Shown in pieces: positions 8,924 through 16,001 of a stretch of DNA of 39,004 bases (position 1 is the first letter of the stretch; each line of letters starts with the position of its first letter). The notes under the pieces are model-generated. The model was not told the DNA's origin. It was given only the letters and a program-made list of their open reading frames with translations, and made no database searches. The stretch comes from a virus. Both the position numbers and the translations under genes were made by a program. The stretch spans positions 1 to 39,004 of IMG/VR virus record IMGVR_UViG_3300033153_008390. The stretch is one strand, 5' to 3'.

Positions 8924-8936
8924 ATAGTATTTATTT

Positions 8937-8984
8937 TCCCCCTTTTTATCCTCCATTCACAAAGGCTTATTGTCATCAAGGGGA
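8937..8984 (-). ncRNA. Hairpin element upstream of the RNA block
   Basis: On the minus strand CCCCTT (8983-8978) pairs with AAGGGG (8944-8939), with an inner CCTTT/GGAGG helix. The element starts 7 nt after the stop of the 53-residue gene 8992-9153 and lacks a clear U-run, though AAAATAAAT follows. It could be a processing stem or attenuator. Confidence 0.4.
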
Positions 8985-8991
8985 GATTGTT

Positions 8992-9153
8992 TTATTTAAT
9001 TTTAATTTCTTCACAAAATTCTTTCATTTTTTTCTCACAGAATAATTCCATTTCAATGATTTTATCTTTTACAAATTCTTCCATATGTTTTTCTTGTTCT
9101 ATTCTGAAATCTTTCATATCAGAGTACGGATTATGTCCTGCCATTTTTGTCAT
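8992..9153 (-). CDS. Hypothetical small helical protein
   Basis: 53 residues, MTKMAGHNPYSDMKDFRIEQ, then an almost continuous charged helix (EKHMEEFVKDKIIEMELFCEKK is split here only by position, ending EEIKIK). It contains two Cys and no TGA. A pseudoknot-like RNA element lies directly upstream (9177-9242). No family recognised. Confidence 0.7.
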   Translation of the reverse strand: MTKMAGHNPYSDMKDFRIEQEKHMEEFVKDKIIEMELFCEKKMKEFCEEIKIK

Positions 9154-9176
9154 AATTTAATTCGTTTATAAATAAA

Positions 9177-9242
9177 ATGTCTCCTATAAGTAACTTGGGA
9201 TGAAAACTTATAAAAGACATACTATCTATAAAACCCCAAGTT
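9177..9242 (-). promoter_or_regulatory. Putative RNA pseudoknot leader
   Basis: On the minus strand a stem ATGTCT-tt-TATAAGT (9220-9206) pairs with ACTTATA-gg-AGACAT (9191-9177), 13 bp with one internal loop. Its 14-nt loop contains CCCAAGTT (9199-9192), which is complementary over 8 bp to AACTTGGG (9242-9235) upstream. Together this is an H-type pseudoknot, 23 nt before the start of gene 8992-9153. Confidence 0.55.
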
Positions 9243-9258
9243 TTGTTCTATAGATCTA

Positions 9259-9420
9259 TTATAATCACAGTCTCTTCTTTCTATGGTAGTATCACTGTTT
9301 CGTTATTCAGAAAGCTTCCCAAGTCTTAATCTTACTATCCTGCATAACCTTTATTTGCTCGTCAATCATTAATATCTGATTGTTCAAAGTCTCAAACTCC
9401 GTATCTGTTAATATAGCCAT
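9259..9420 (-). CDS. Hypothetical small protein, first gene of the leftward unit
   Basis: 53 residues: MAILTDTEFETLNNQILMID, a helix, then KTWEAFGITKQGYYHRKKRLGL, which looks like the recognition half of a small helix-turn-helix with a basic end. It begins 30 bp downstream of the leftward promoter -10 box at 9450-9477. An early regulator is plausible but unproven. Confidence 0.65.
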
Positions 9421-9449
9421 ATGTTTTTTATCGGTTAAGTTATAGAAGC

Positions 9450-9477
9450 ATTGTATTGATTATTACTTGAAAGTCAA
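9450..9477 (-). promoter_or_regulatory. Leftward promoter
   Basis: Minus strand TTGACT (9477-9472), 16-nt spacer, TACAAT (9455-9450). It matches the SSB promoter at 2298-2325 in nearly every position, including the ACTTtcAAGT inverted repeat, and drives the primase/helicase side. Confidence 0.8.
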
Positions 9478-9595
9478 AAGATAATATTAGTTTCCAGTAA
9501 AAAAGAATAGAAGATACTTATATATAATAGGTTATAAAATTCCATATATAAGGTAGAAGTATTTTATTAAATATTAAAAAGTATTAAAAGAATAC

Positions 9596-9629
9596 AAAAA
9601 GTATTAAAAAGATTTGACTTTGAAGTAAA
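9596..9629 (+). repeat. 34-bp promoter repeat, copy 2
   Basis: Identical to the minus strand of 2310-2343. It contains the -35 box and its palindrome. Confidence 0.9.
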
Positions 9630-9642
9630 GTTGTGATATACT
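9614..9642 (+). promoter_or_regulatory. Rightward promoter for the methyltransferase operon
   Basis: TTGACT (9614-9619), 17-nt spacer, TATACT (9637-9642), with ACTTtgAAGT overlapping the -35 side. About 125 bp of leader precede the first start codon. Confidence 0.8.
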
Positions 9643-9767
9643 TGATTTGTCAGTTAGGGAATGACTCATAATAAATACTCTAAATATATTGCATATATAA
9701 ACTGAGTCTTTTATAGAAGGGGTCTTCGCCTGGCTAACATAATATACTTATTAATAACTTGGGAATT

Positions 9768-10733
9768 ATGAAATTAATAAATTGAGAATGTTTAAAAGAA
9801 ATGGATAAGTTAATTAAACAATGAGTCAAGGTTGATGCAATTATTACAGACCCTCCATATTGAACAATTAAATGAATAGCCTCAACTGAATGAATTACTC
9901 ATTGAATGAAATGAAAAAATAAATGGGATACAGAAGTAAATCCATCTGATATTTTTAATAGAGCAAATAAATTGTTGAGAAAAAATTGAAAACTGATCTT
10001 ATTTTCTCAAGAACCATATACAAGTAAATTAATAATTGAAGCAATATCTAATATTCCATTTAATTATAGAATTATTTGGAAAAAAGATCATTTTGCAAAT
10101 AGCTTAATAGCAAAAAAAGCACCTGTTATATATACAGAAGATATATTAGTATTTAGTAAATCTCATAATAAACACGATTTTGAATGATTCCATCCATTGA
10201 GATTATATTTTGAAAAAATTATATCTTTTGTAGGACTAGATAAAAAATCAATAGTTAATAAAATATGACAGAGGGTAGATCATACATTAAGGGTAAACTC
10301 CTCTCAATTTGCATTATGCACAGAAGAAACATATAATTTATTTATTGATTATTTTGATATAAATAAAATGGATTGATTCAAAAGCTTTAATGAATTGTTC
10401 GTAATAAATAAGGGATACAGGGATGATTTAATATTTAAGATGAATAAAGAATTCCCTTCTGTATTTAATCTTCCAGAATGAAAAAAATATAAATCAAACG
10501 TGCTAGAATATAAAAAAGATTATTCTTGATTACATCCTACTCAAAAACCAGTTGCATTAATGGAGGATTTAGTAAAAACCTATACAAATGAATGAGAAAC
10601 AGTATTAGATTTTACAATGTGAAGCTGAACAACGTGAGTAGCTTGTAAAAATACAAATAGAGATTTTATAGGAATTGAGTTAGATGAAAAGTATTTTAAT
10701 ATAGCTAAAGATAGAATAAATGAATCAAACTAA
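9768..10733 (+). CDS. DNA adenine/cytosine-N methyltransferase (beta-class)
   Basis: 321 residues. Catalytic motif DPPYGTIKG lies at residues 28-36 and the S-adenosylmethionine site FTMGSGTTGVACK near residue 281, followed by DFIGIELDEKYFNIAKDRI. DPPY before FxGxG is the beta-class order of amino-methyltransferases. GLHPTQKPVALMEDLV is the conserved stretch before the SAM site. Four of the motif Gly residues are TGA, which fixes the code. It probably protects phage DNA from restriction or marks it; no matching restriction enzyme is nearby. The central part (about residues 150-240) looks like target recognition. Confidence 0.93.
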
Positions 10734-10926
10734 AAAACAATCCTTAATAGAATCACTCACAAATGTATTTATAGGTTATCTGACTGCTTTAATTAGTCAG
10801 TTGCTTATATTTCCATTATTTAATATACAAGTGAGTATACAAGATAATTTACTGATCTGATTATATTTTACAATAATTAGCTTACTAAGAAGTTATATAA
10901 TAAGAAGATATTTTAATAAAAAATAA
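10720..10926 (+). CDS. DUF7220-like small membrane protein
   Basis: 68 residues, overlapping the methyltransferase end by 14 bp. The sequence SLIESLTNVFIGYLTALISQ, LLIFPLFNI, then LYFTIISLLRSYIIRRYFN matches the small two-helix phage membrane proteins of the DUF7220 type. Two membrane segments are visible (about residues 15-35 and 45-60). Function unknown in the family. Confidence 0.8.
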
Positions 10927-10927
10927 T

Positions 10928-11065
10928 ATGAAAAATACAAATAAAGTGCATAGTTATGAACAATTACTTGATTCATATAATAAAAGTGAAAATAGAAAGT
11001 GTGAAGCAGTAAAACAACAAATAAGAGAAGCAGTGTTCTATGGAGATAATTTAATTACTTATTAA
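10928..11065 (+). CDS. Hypothetical small protein
   Basis: 45 residues, MKNTNKVHSYEQLLDSYNKS to FYGDNLITY, mostly helical and charged. No TGA codon. It starts 1 bp after the DUF7220 gene. No family recognised. Confidence 0.7.
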   Translation: MKNTNKVHSYEQLLDSYNKSENRKCEAVKQQIREAVFYGDNLITY

Positions 11066-11077
11066 TATAAAAATAAA

Positions 11078-11239
11078 ATGAACTTAAAAGAATTAATGAT
11101 AACATTTAGTATAATGTTAATAGTAGTCAGTGTAGTCTTAGTCTTCGCACCGTTCTGAAATGATTGTGAAGATTGTATACTCTCAGATAGTGCAGAAGAA
11201 AATGAAGCTAATATAGAAATGTTTATTAATAACTTATAG
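11078..11239 (+). CDS. Small single-pass membrane protein
   Basis: 53 residues: membrane segment MITFSIMLIVVSVVLVFAPF, then FGNDCEDCILSDSAEENE, an acidic tail with a CEDC pair. One TGA Gly. Orientation with the acidic tail outside is likely. No family recognised. Confidence 0.7.
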
Positions 11240-11243
11240 AAAG

Positions 11244-11441
11244 ATGGACCTACAAAATTATGAGAATAAAAAGGAAGTTGAATACGAAAATCAAAAGACT
11301 ATGAAATTATTGTGAATATCAAAAGATGTGCTTAAGAAGTTACTATTAGAAAAAACACATAGTGAATTAAGAACCTGATTAGATATTGATGATGTGTTAT
11401 TTAGAAAACACGAACTAGGAAATAAAAATATTTTAGTTTAA
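11244..11441 (+). CDS. Hypothetical small protein
   Basis: 65 residues, MDLQNYENKKEVEYENQKTM then KLLGISKDVLKKLLLEKTHS. Two TGA Gly codons. Helical, Lys/Glu-rich. Four bp from the previous gene. No family recognised. Confidence 0.65.
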
Positions 11442-11454
11442 TAATGTTGTGATT

Positions 11455-11838
11455 ATGAGAGAAATTAAGTTTAGAGCTTGGTTGAAAGAAGAAAAAAGGT
11501 TTTATGATTTAGATATCACAGATAGTTCTTGTGTATGAGTATTAAATGTAAATTACGATTATATACTAAATCAATACATATGACTCAAAGATAAGAATGG
11601 TACTCCTATATATGAGGGAGATATACTCTCTCATAGAGATACTGATAAAGGAGAATGATATATAATAATTGATTGAATATGAAAAGATATGTATCCTCAT
11701 CATTGCTGTGACTACAATGACTTTATATATACTGTTTTATATTCTGAAAGCCATAGTTGATTGGGTGGACAAACTAAAGAAGATATAGAAGTTATCTGAA
11801 ACATTTATGAAAATAAAGAATTACTTAATAATAAATAA
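11455..11838 (+). CDS. YopX family protein
   Basis: 127 residues. It has the YopX hallmarks: N-terminal REIKFRAWLKEEKRFYDL, middle LNQYIGLKDKNGTPIYEGDI, and C-terminal EDIEVIGNIYENKELL. YopX proteins are widespread in phages of Gram-positive bacteria; the fold is known but the function is not established. Seven TGA Gly codons. It lies 13 bp from the previous gene and 3 bp before the next. Confidence 0.9.
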
Positions 11839-11841
11839 ACT

Positions 11842-12063
11842 ATGAAAACAATAGAAGAAATAAATACTATCAGTGATAATGTGTTCGATGATGCAATAAA
11901 TGCATTCTGGGATAAAGTAATGGTAGAAACTTTACACCTAAAAGGTAAAGATCTTAATAATACTATAGCATGTATAAAAAAAGAACTGGAAAACTTATCG
12001 TTTACAAGTAATAAAAAAGGTAGTATAAATAATGAAAAGAATCGTTTAGAATATAATATGTAA
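11842..12063 (+). CDS. Hypothetical small protein, last gene before the control region
   Basis: 73 residues, MKTIEEINTISDNVFDDAIN, helical, with two central Cys-free helices and a charged end (NNEKNRLEYNM). No TGA codon. A strong terminator follows 20 bp downstream. The opposite-strand ORF over it is a shadow. No family recognised. Confidence 0.75.
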   Translation: MKTIEEINTISDNVFDDAINAFWDKVMVETLHLKGKDLNNTIACIKKELENLSFTSNKKGSINNEKNRLEYNM

Positions 12064-12083
12064 ATAAATATCCAGATATAAAG

Positions 12084-12114
12084 AGATTTCACGTGGTGGT
12101 GAAGTCTTTTTTTT
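12084..12114 (+). terminator. Rho-independent terminator of the first rightward operon
   Basis: AGATTTCAC (12084-12092) pairs with GTGAAGTCT (12099-12107) around a GTGGTG loop, followed by eight T residues. Confidence 0.9.
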
Positions 12115-12171
12115 GTAAAATATTTGGAGGTTGTCAAGGAAGTAGTGACTTTTTTTACTTTCAGTCATTTT

Positions 12172-12200
12172 TTGACAAATGAGATCTTTATGTATACTAT
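12172..12200 (+). promoter_or_regulatory. Consensus-like promoter inside the control region
   Basis: TTGACA (12172-12177), 17-nt spacer, TACTAT (12195-12200). It would start a transcript at about 12207. The only ORF behind it (12179-12367, 62 codons with TGA as Gly, Cys- and Phe-rich) begins upstream of the predicted start site, so a non-coding transcript is more likely than a protein. Confidence 0.55.
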
Positions 12201-12379
12201 ACATTTTTTCTTCGTGGCATTATTGAGAGCCTACGAAAAATAAGTGTAGCGAGGTTGGGTGATTGTATTTTGTCAATAGAAGAGTAGTTTTATGGCTATT
12301 TAGTCATTTTAGGACGGAAACTTGTGAAAAAGTAGTCTTCGCAGGGCTTTTTTGTTGTATAATATAGTTTTATTTTTTT

Positions 12380-12747
12380 TGTGAACACCTTTTTGAGGTT
12401 CGTTGACGGTCTTTTTTTTGACAAATTAATTTTTTATTGTGTTCGTTTTTTTGATATATTTTTTGTGTACACTTTGTGAACACTTCACGGGTCAAAGTGT
12501 TCACAGGACTTTGTTTGACTATAGTCGGATAAATCGAAGTGGTGTGAACAGCGTGAACAGCAAAATCACACTTTGAATTGTACTATATAAAGTTACTATA
12601 TAAAGTATAGTAATATGGTGTTTTGACTAAGGTAATATTATATTAAGTAACTATAAAAGTATAAAATAGCTTAGTAAAGCCAATTTATTAAAAAAAAGTG
12701 AACAAAAGCCTTAATTTTGTGAACACAATTCAATGTTTTGTGTACAC
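12380..12747. repeat. Repeated TGTGWACAC boxes (iteron-like)
   Basis: TGTGAACAC occurs at 12380-12388, 12475-12483 and 12718-12726, its complement GTGTTCACA at 12497-12505, and the palindromic variant TGTGTACAC at 12464-12472 and 12739-12747. Degenerate GTGTGAACA and GCGTGAACA lie at 12542-12560. Boxes 12475-12483 and 12497-12505 form an inverted pair. They are likely binding sites for an initiator or regulator. Confidence 0.7.
12581..12606 (+). repeat. Two perfect tandem AT-rich 13-mers
   Basis: TACTATATAAAGT is repeated exactly at 12581-12593 and 12594-12606, next to the TGTGWACAC boxes. AT-rich 13-mers next to iterons are typical of DNA-unwinding elements in replication origins. Confidence 0.75.
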
Positions 12748-12902
12748 AATTAAAGTACAACCTTTTAATTCATATATGAATATATATAAAGTCCTGCGAA
12801 GACTTCAACACACATAGCAAAATCTACATTATCACATCGTTTCTAAGAGACTTTAACCTTAAATAGGATACAATGTAAGCAAACGTATCTAACCAACTAC
12901 AT

Positions 12903-12922
12903 CACATAACAGAAGTTATGTG
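12903..12922 (+). other. Perfect 8-bp hairpin with AGAA tetraloop
   Basis: CACATAAC (12903-12910) and GTTATGTG (12915-12922) enclose AGAA. No T-run follows, so it is not a terminator. It opens the structured, more GC-rich part of the control region. Confidence 0.6.
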
Positions 12923-13014
12923 AACCGCGCATACCTAAGCGACGTAGAGAGGTAGGTTTTTTATAGACATAGTTTTAGCCAGGAAAAGGCGTCGAACCAC
13001 AAGATTTTATATAT

Positions 13015-13090
13015 AGAAGGGGGAATTTCAGAGACCCGGGGAGGGGTGGGCGAATGAAAAATAAAAAAGAAGTAGTATATACCACTCCCG
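13015..13090. other. Candidate cos/packaging site
   Basis: A G-rich block (13033-13052, GACCCGGGGAGGGGTGGGCG) stands out in an otherwise about 30% GC genome, 200 bp upstream of the terminase genes. It is followed by a near-perfect palindrome AGTAGTATATACCACT (13071-13086). Position and composition fit a cohesive-end site recognised by terminase; this is inference. Confidence 0.45.
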
Positions 13091-13115
13091 TATTTTTTGA
13101 AGATTTCACTTTCTA

Positions 13116-13142
13116 TTGACTTTAAAGTAAAAACCTTATAAT
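13116..13142 (+). promoter_or_regulatory. Late-gene promoter
   Basis: TTGACT (13116-13121), 15-nt spacer, TATAAT (13137-13142), with the same ACTTtaAAGT palindrome as the early promoters. It precedes the small terminase gene by about 100 bp. Confidence 0.7.
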
Positions 13143-13158
13143 AACATATATAAAGCCA

Positions 13159-13195
13159 ACCGAAGACTTCTTAAACCGAAGACTTCTTAAACCGA
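13159..13195 (+). repeat. Tandem 16-bp repeats in the late leader
   Basis: ACCGAAGACTTCTTAA occurs twice in tandem (13159-13174, 13175-13190), followed by a partial third copy ACCGAG. Each unit contains GAAGACTTC, an internal palindrome. They lie just downstream of the late promoter. Confidence 0.8.
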
Positions 13196-13249
13196 GGATA
13201 CCCAACAAAGACTTTGACCCCACAAGCCTACTACATAATATACAATCAA

Positions 13250-13567
13250 ATGCCAGAACAAACTATGGACGAACAAGAAGCATTACTATATATGGAATCT
13301 TTAGAGACTCCTCCTAAGGTAATTCCAGAATGATATTCTGAAAAGATAATGTTGAGTAAGAACGAGAAGATTATCAAGGAGAGTAATGATATACTAATTG
13401 AGAGATTAGAGATGTGAGATGAATCATTATCTATAAAGGATATAATATCAATGAAGTCCGAAGCCTTTAAGAATAATCAATCATTATTAGGAAGAGAGGA
13501 GGATTCATTAGATCACAAGAAACTTATTCCTACAACGATTAATATTCAAGTAATTAATAATAACTAA
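13250..13567 (+). CDS. Putative terminase small subunit
   Basis: 105 residues: acidic N-terminus MPEQTMDEQEALLYMESLET, a charged helical middle, and a C-terminal tail LIPTTINIQVINNN that resembles the beta-strand end common in small terminase subunits. It lies downstream of the cos candidate and upstream of the large terminase, from which it is separated by an HNH gene. The small subunit binds the packaging site and presents DNA to the motor. Assignment rests on context and tail; no HTH is obvious. Confidence 0.6.
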
Positions 13568-13610
13568 TTATTAAAGTTTGATTTATTTACTATAAGTGAT
13601 ATATTGTTAA

Positions 13611-13667
13611 TGGAATAGTTTAAATCAATTGGAGATTTTAGAAAACATATAAACGGGTACTATTCCA
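13611..13667 (+). other. Inverted repeat before the HNH gene
   Basis: TGGAATAGT (13611-13619) pairs with ACTATTCCA (13659-13667) across 39 nt. It lies between the small terminase stop and the HNH gene start, and may be part of the 5' end of the inserted element. Confidence 0.5.
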
Positions 13668-13705
13668 ATTGAGCCTGTTTGTGTGTTTTTTTGAATTTAA
13701 AAATT

Positions 13706-14245
13706 ATGGGAAAAGAGATTTGGAAAGATATACCAGGTTATGAAGGAAAATATATGGCAAATAAAATAGGAGATATAAAAAGCCTTCCTAAATATACTCA
13801 AAAGAGTTGGAGAATATTATCTTCTTATAAGCACAAGAATTGATATTTGACTGTACAATTATGTTTTGATGGAGATATTAAAAGACATTTAGTTCATAGA
13901 TTAGTATTATCTACTTTTATATGAGAATCAAAACTAGACTGTAATCATAAAAACTGAATAAGAGACGATAATAGATTAGAAAATTTAGAATGGTGTACTA
14001 GAAGTGATAATCTAAAACATAAATATAGAGAGTTATGATACAAGTGAGCTTTTAAATGAAAATTCTGAAAAGATCATCATAGTAGTAAAAAACTAGGACA
14101 ATATGATTTAGATTGAATTTTAGTAAAAGAATGGTATTGAGCATATTATGCTTGAAGAGAATTATGAATAACACCTAGCTGAATAACTGCAGTTTGTAGG
14201 TGAAATAGAAAAACAGCTTGAGGATTTATTTGGAAATATATATAA
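13706..14245 (+). CDS. HNH homing endonuclease (NUMOD4-HNH-NUMOD1 layout)
   Basis: 179 residues. N-terminal NUMOD4 segment IWKDIPGYEGKYMANKIGDI, HNH core LVHRLVLSTFIG, CNHKNGIRDDNRLENLEW and TRSDNLKH, then a C-terminal DNA-binding helix region (YYAGRELGITPSGITAVCRG, ending TAGGFIWKY) of NUMOD1 type. This is a free-standing homing endonuclease in the gap between the two terminase genes, a classic insertion place. Gly residues are mainly TGA, so it is adapted to the code. It ends 3 bp before the large terminase start. Confidence 0.92.
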
Positions 14246-14248
14246 ATT

Positions 14249-15958
14249 ATGAAGAAAGAAAATTACATATTAGCATCTAAAAAACAAGTTGAAGCTGTTA
14301 AAGCATTTTTTAATGAAGAGACTGAGGATATGCTTTTCTGATGATGAGCAAGATGAGGTAAATCTGAGGTTATTGGTATTATATTATGAATATGTATAGC
14401 TGCTTTTCCTGGTAGTACATGGCTATTATCAAGAACACAATTAAGTGATCTGAAGGCAACGACTTTGGCTACATTTTATAATGTTATTAAAAGACTAGGT
14501 TTTGGTGAAAAATCATATAGAGATAAAGTAAGAGATGAAAGACATATTGTATTTACAAATGGTTCTAGATTATTTTTAATACAAACAAATTTAGAGCCTT
14601 CTGATCCTGAGTACGATAGAGTTTGATCTTATGGATATACTTGAGTAGCTTTAGATGAAGCTCAACAAATGGCAAATAAACTAAGGGAAGTACTTTCTGG
14701 GAGACTATCTGAATTAGATGGTTCATTTTCTACAGAAGTTCCTATAGAATATGCTAATTATACGGATAAGGAATTAAAACCTTGATATGAATTACTATTT
14801 AAGATAGTTTCTGAGACACAAAAAAATGAGGAAGATATAGAAACATCTGAAAATGATATAAAAGAGATTATTTTAGATAATGGAAGATATTGCGCTGTAA
14901 CAGATTATTATAAATTAAAAATACCATATAAATTATTAAAATCAGAAGTTGTATGAAAAAAACTGATTCATACATATAGTTGGCATTATAAAGGGATAAT
15001 ATTTAGTAGTTGCAACCCAGGTACGAACTACACGAAGACTGAGTTTTACAACCACTGGAAGAAATGAACACTTCCTGAGTATATGAAATTTATCCCATCA
15101 CTTGTTTGAGATAATCCGTGGGTATGAAAGAAATTTATCGAGAGACTAGAAAGACTGCCTGAATCATCAATCCGTAAACAAAGATTACTATATGGGAATT
15201 TTAATTTTGATGATAACCCAGGTATATTGTACGATCAAAATACAATAGATAAAATGTTTAACAGAGACTATGAATGAGACGACACTCCTTATATAGTTGT
15301 TGATGCAGCCCGTCAGGGGAAAGATGGGACAGAAATTGGTCGCTGGGAATGATTACATTTAAAAGAAATTATTAATATAGCGAAATGAGACTTAGTTACA
15401 CAGTCTAATACTATACAAGAAATGATTGATAAGTATTGAGTAGATATAAACAATGTTATAGTGGATGAAGTTGGTGTCGGGTGAGGACTAGTGGATATAT
15501 TATGATGTAAAGGTTTTATTGGTAATGCCCAGCCCCTACATCCGTATGCCGCGAAGTTACTTACATATAAGAAACGTAATTACGCAAATATGAGGACACA
15601 GTCTTTCTATTATCTTCAAAGATATATGAAATTGATAAGTATTACTACAGATAATGACACACAGGATAGAATTACAGAAGAACTACTAACTGTAAAAGAG
15701 AAAGATGTGGCGAATGATAGTAAATTACAAATCGTTCCAAAAGCATTAATGAAAGAAGAACTATGAAGATCACCCGATTTGGCTGATATGATTTCTATGA
15801 GAATGTGGTGGTTAATTAGAGATCATCATGATGGAGTAGAAGATGAGACAGTTATAGAGAGATCACAAGATGAAATAAATCAAGATCAATTGTTGAAATT
15901 CTTAATGGAAGATGAAGATAAAGAAGATAATAATGAAATAGATTTTGACATCTACTAA
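14249..15958 (+). CDS. Terminase large subunit
   Basis: 569 residues. Walker A is FGGGARGGKS (residues about 29-38) with three consecutive TGA Gly codons; Walker B is VALDEAQQM near residue 133; the coupling region holds FSSCNPGTNYTKTEFYNHWK. The C-terminal RNase-H-like nuclease has VVDAARQGKDGTEIG near 349 and VDEVGVGGGLVD near 406, with a late acidic SPDLADMI. It is the ATP-driven DNA packaging motor and headful/cos nuclease. Length is normal for the family. In the standard code it breaks into fragments, none of which is long. Confidence 0.96.
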
Positions 15959-16001
15959 AAAGTTATTAGTATACTTATATTAACACATAAACAGACCATT
16001 T

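Larger units (their letters stand above)
8624..8991 (-). other. Protein-free RNA block
   Basis: No convincing protein gene in 368 bp. Reading the leftward transcript 5' to 3' it holds a hairpin element (8984-8937), an 11-bp-closed branched element (8923-8845), a tRNA-Leu-like RNA (8840-8716) and a standard tRNA-Gln (8708-8635), separated by only 5-13 nt. All lie between two leftward genes and would be cut from one transcript. Confidence 0.7.
9421..9767. other. Divergent promoter region
   Basis: No gene in 347 bp. It holds a leftward promoter (9450-9477), a rightward promoter (9614-9642), a 14-bp direct repeat AAAAAGTATTAAAA (9576-9589 and 9596-9609), and a GACTCA/TGAGTC inverted repeat (9663-9668/9703-9708) in the leader of the rightward unit. 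Confidence 0.8.
12334..12804. repeat. 12-bp inverted repeat flanking the box region
   Basis: AGTCTTCGCAGG at 12334-12345 is the exact reverse complement of CCTGCGAAGACT at 12793-12804. The two arms bracket all TGTGWACAC boxes and the 13-mer repeats. Confidence 0.7.
12064..13249. other. 1.2-kb gene-poor control region (origin, promoters, packaging site candidates)
   Basis: No convincing protein gene. In order: terminator (12084-12114), a consensus promoter (12172-12200) with a possible small transcript, TGTGWACAC boxes (12380-12747), tandem 13-mers (12581-12606), hairpins (12903-12922), a GC-rich block (13033-13052), a late promoter (13116-13142) and tandem 16-mers (13159-13190). Everything lies between the early and the late rightward genes. 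Confidence 0.8.

Noticed and set aside
11805-12137. 110-residue minus ORF
   Set aside because: It covers the plus-strand gene 11842-12063 and its terminator; hydrophobic composition is from AT-rich complement, no start context or neighbours.
13568-13705. Possible group I intron carrying the HNH gene
   Set aside because: Terminase reading frames on both sides are complete with own start and stop, and I could not identify the intron core elements. A free-standing insertion explains it better.
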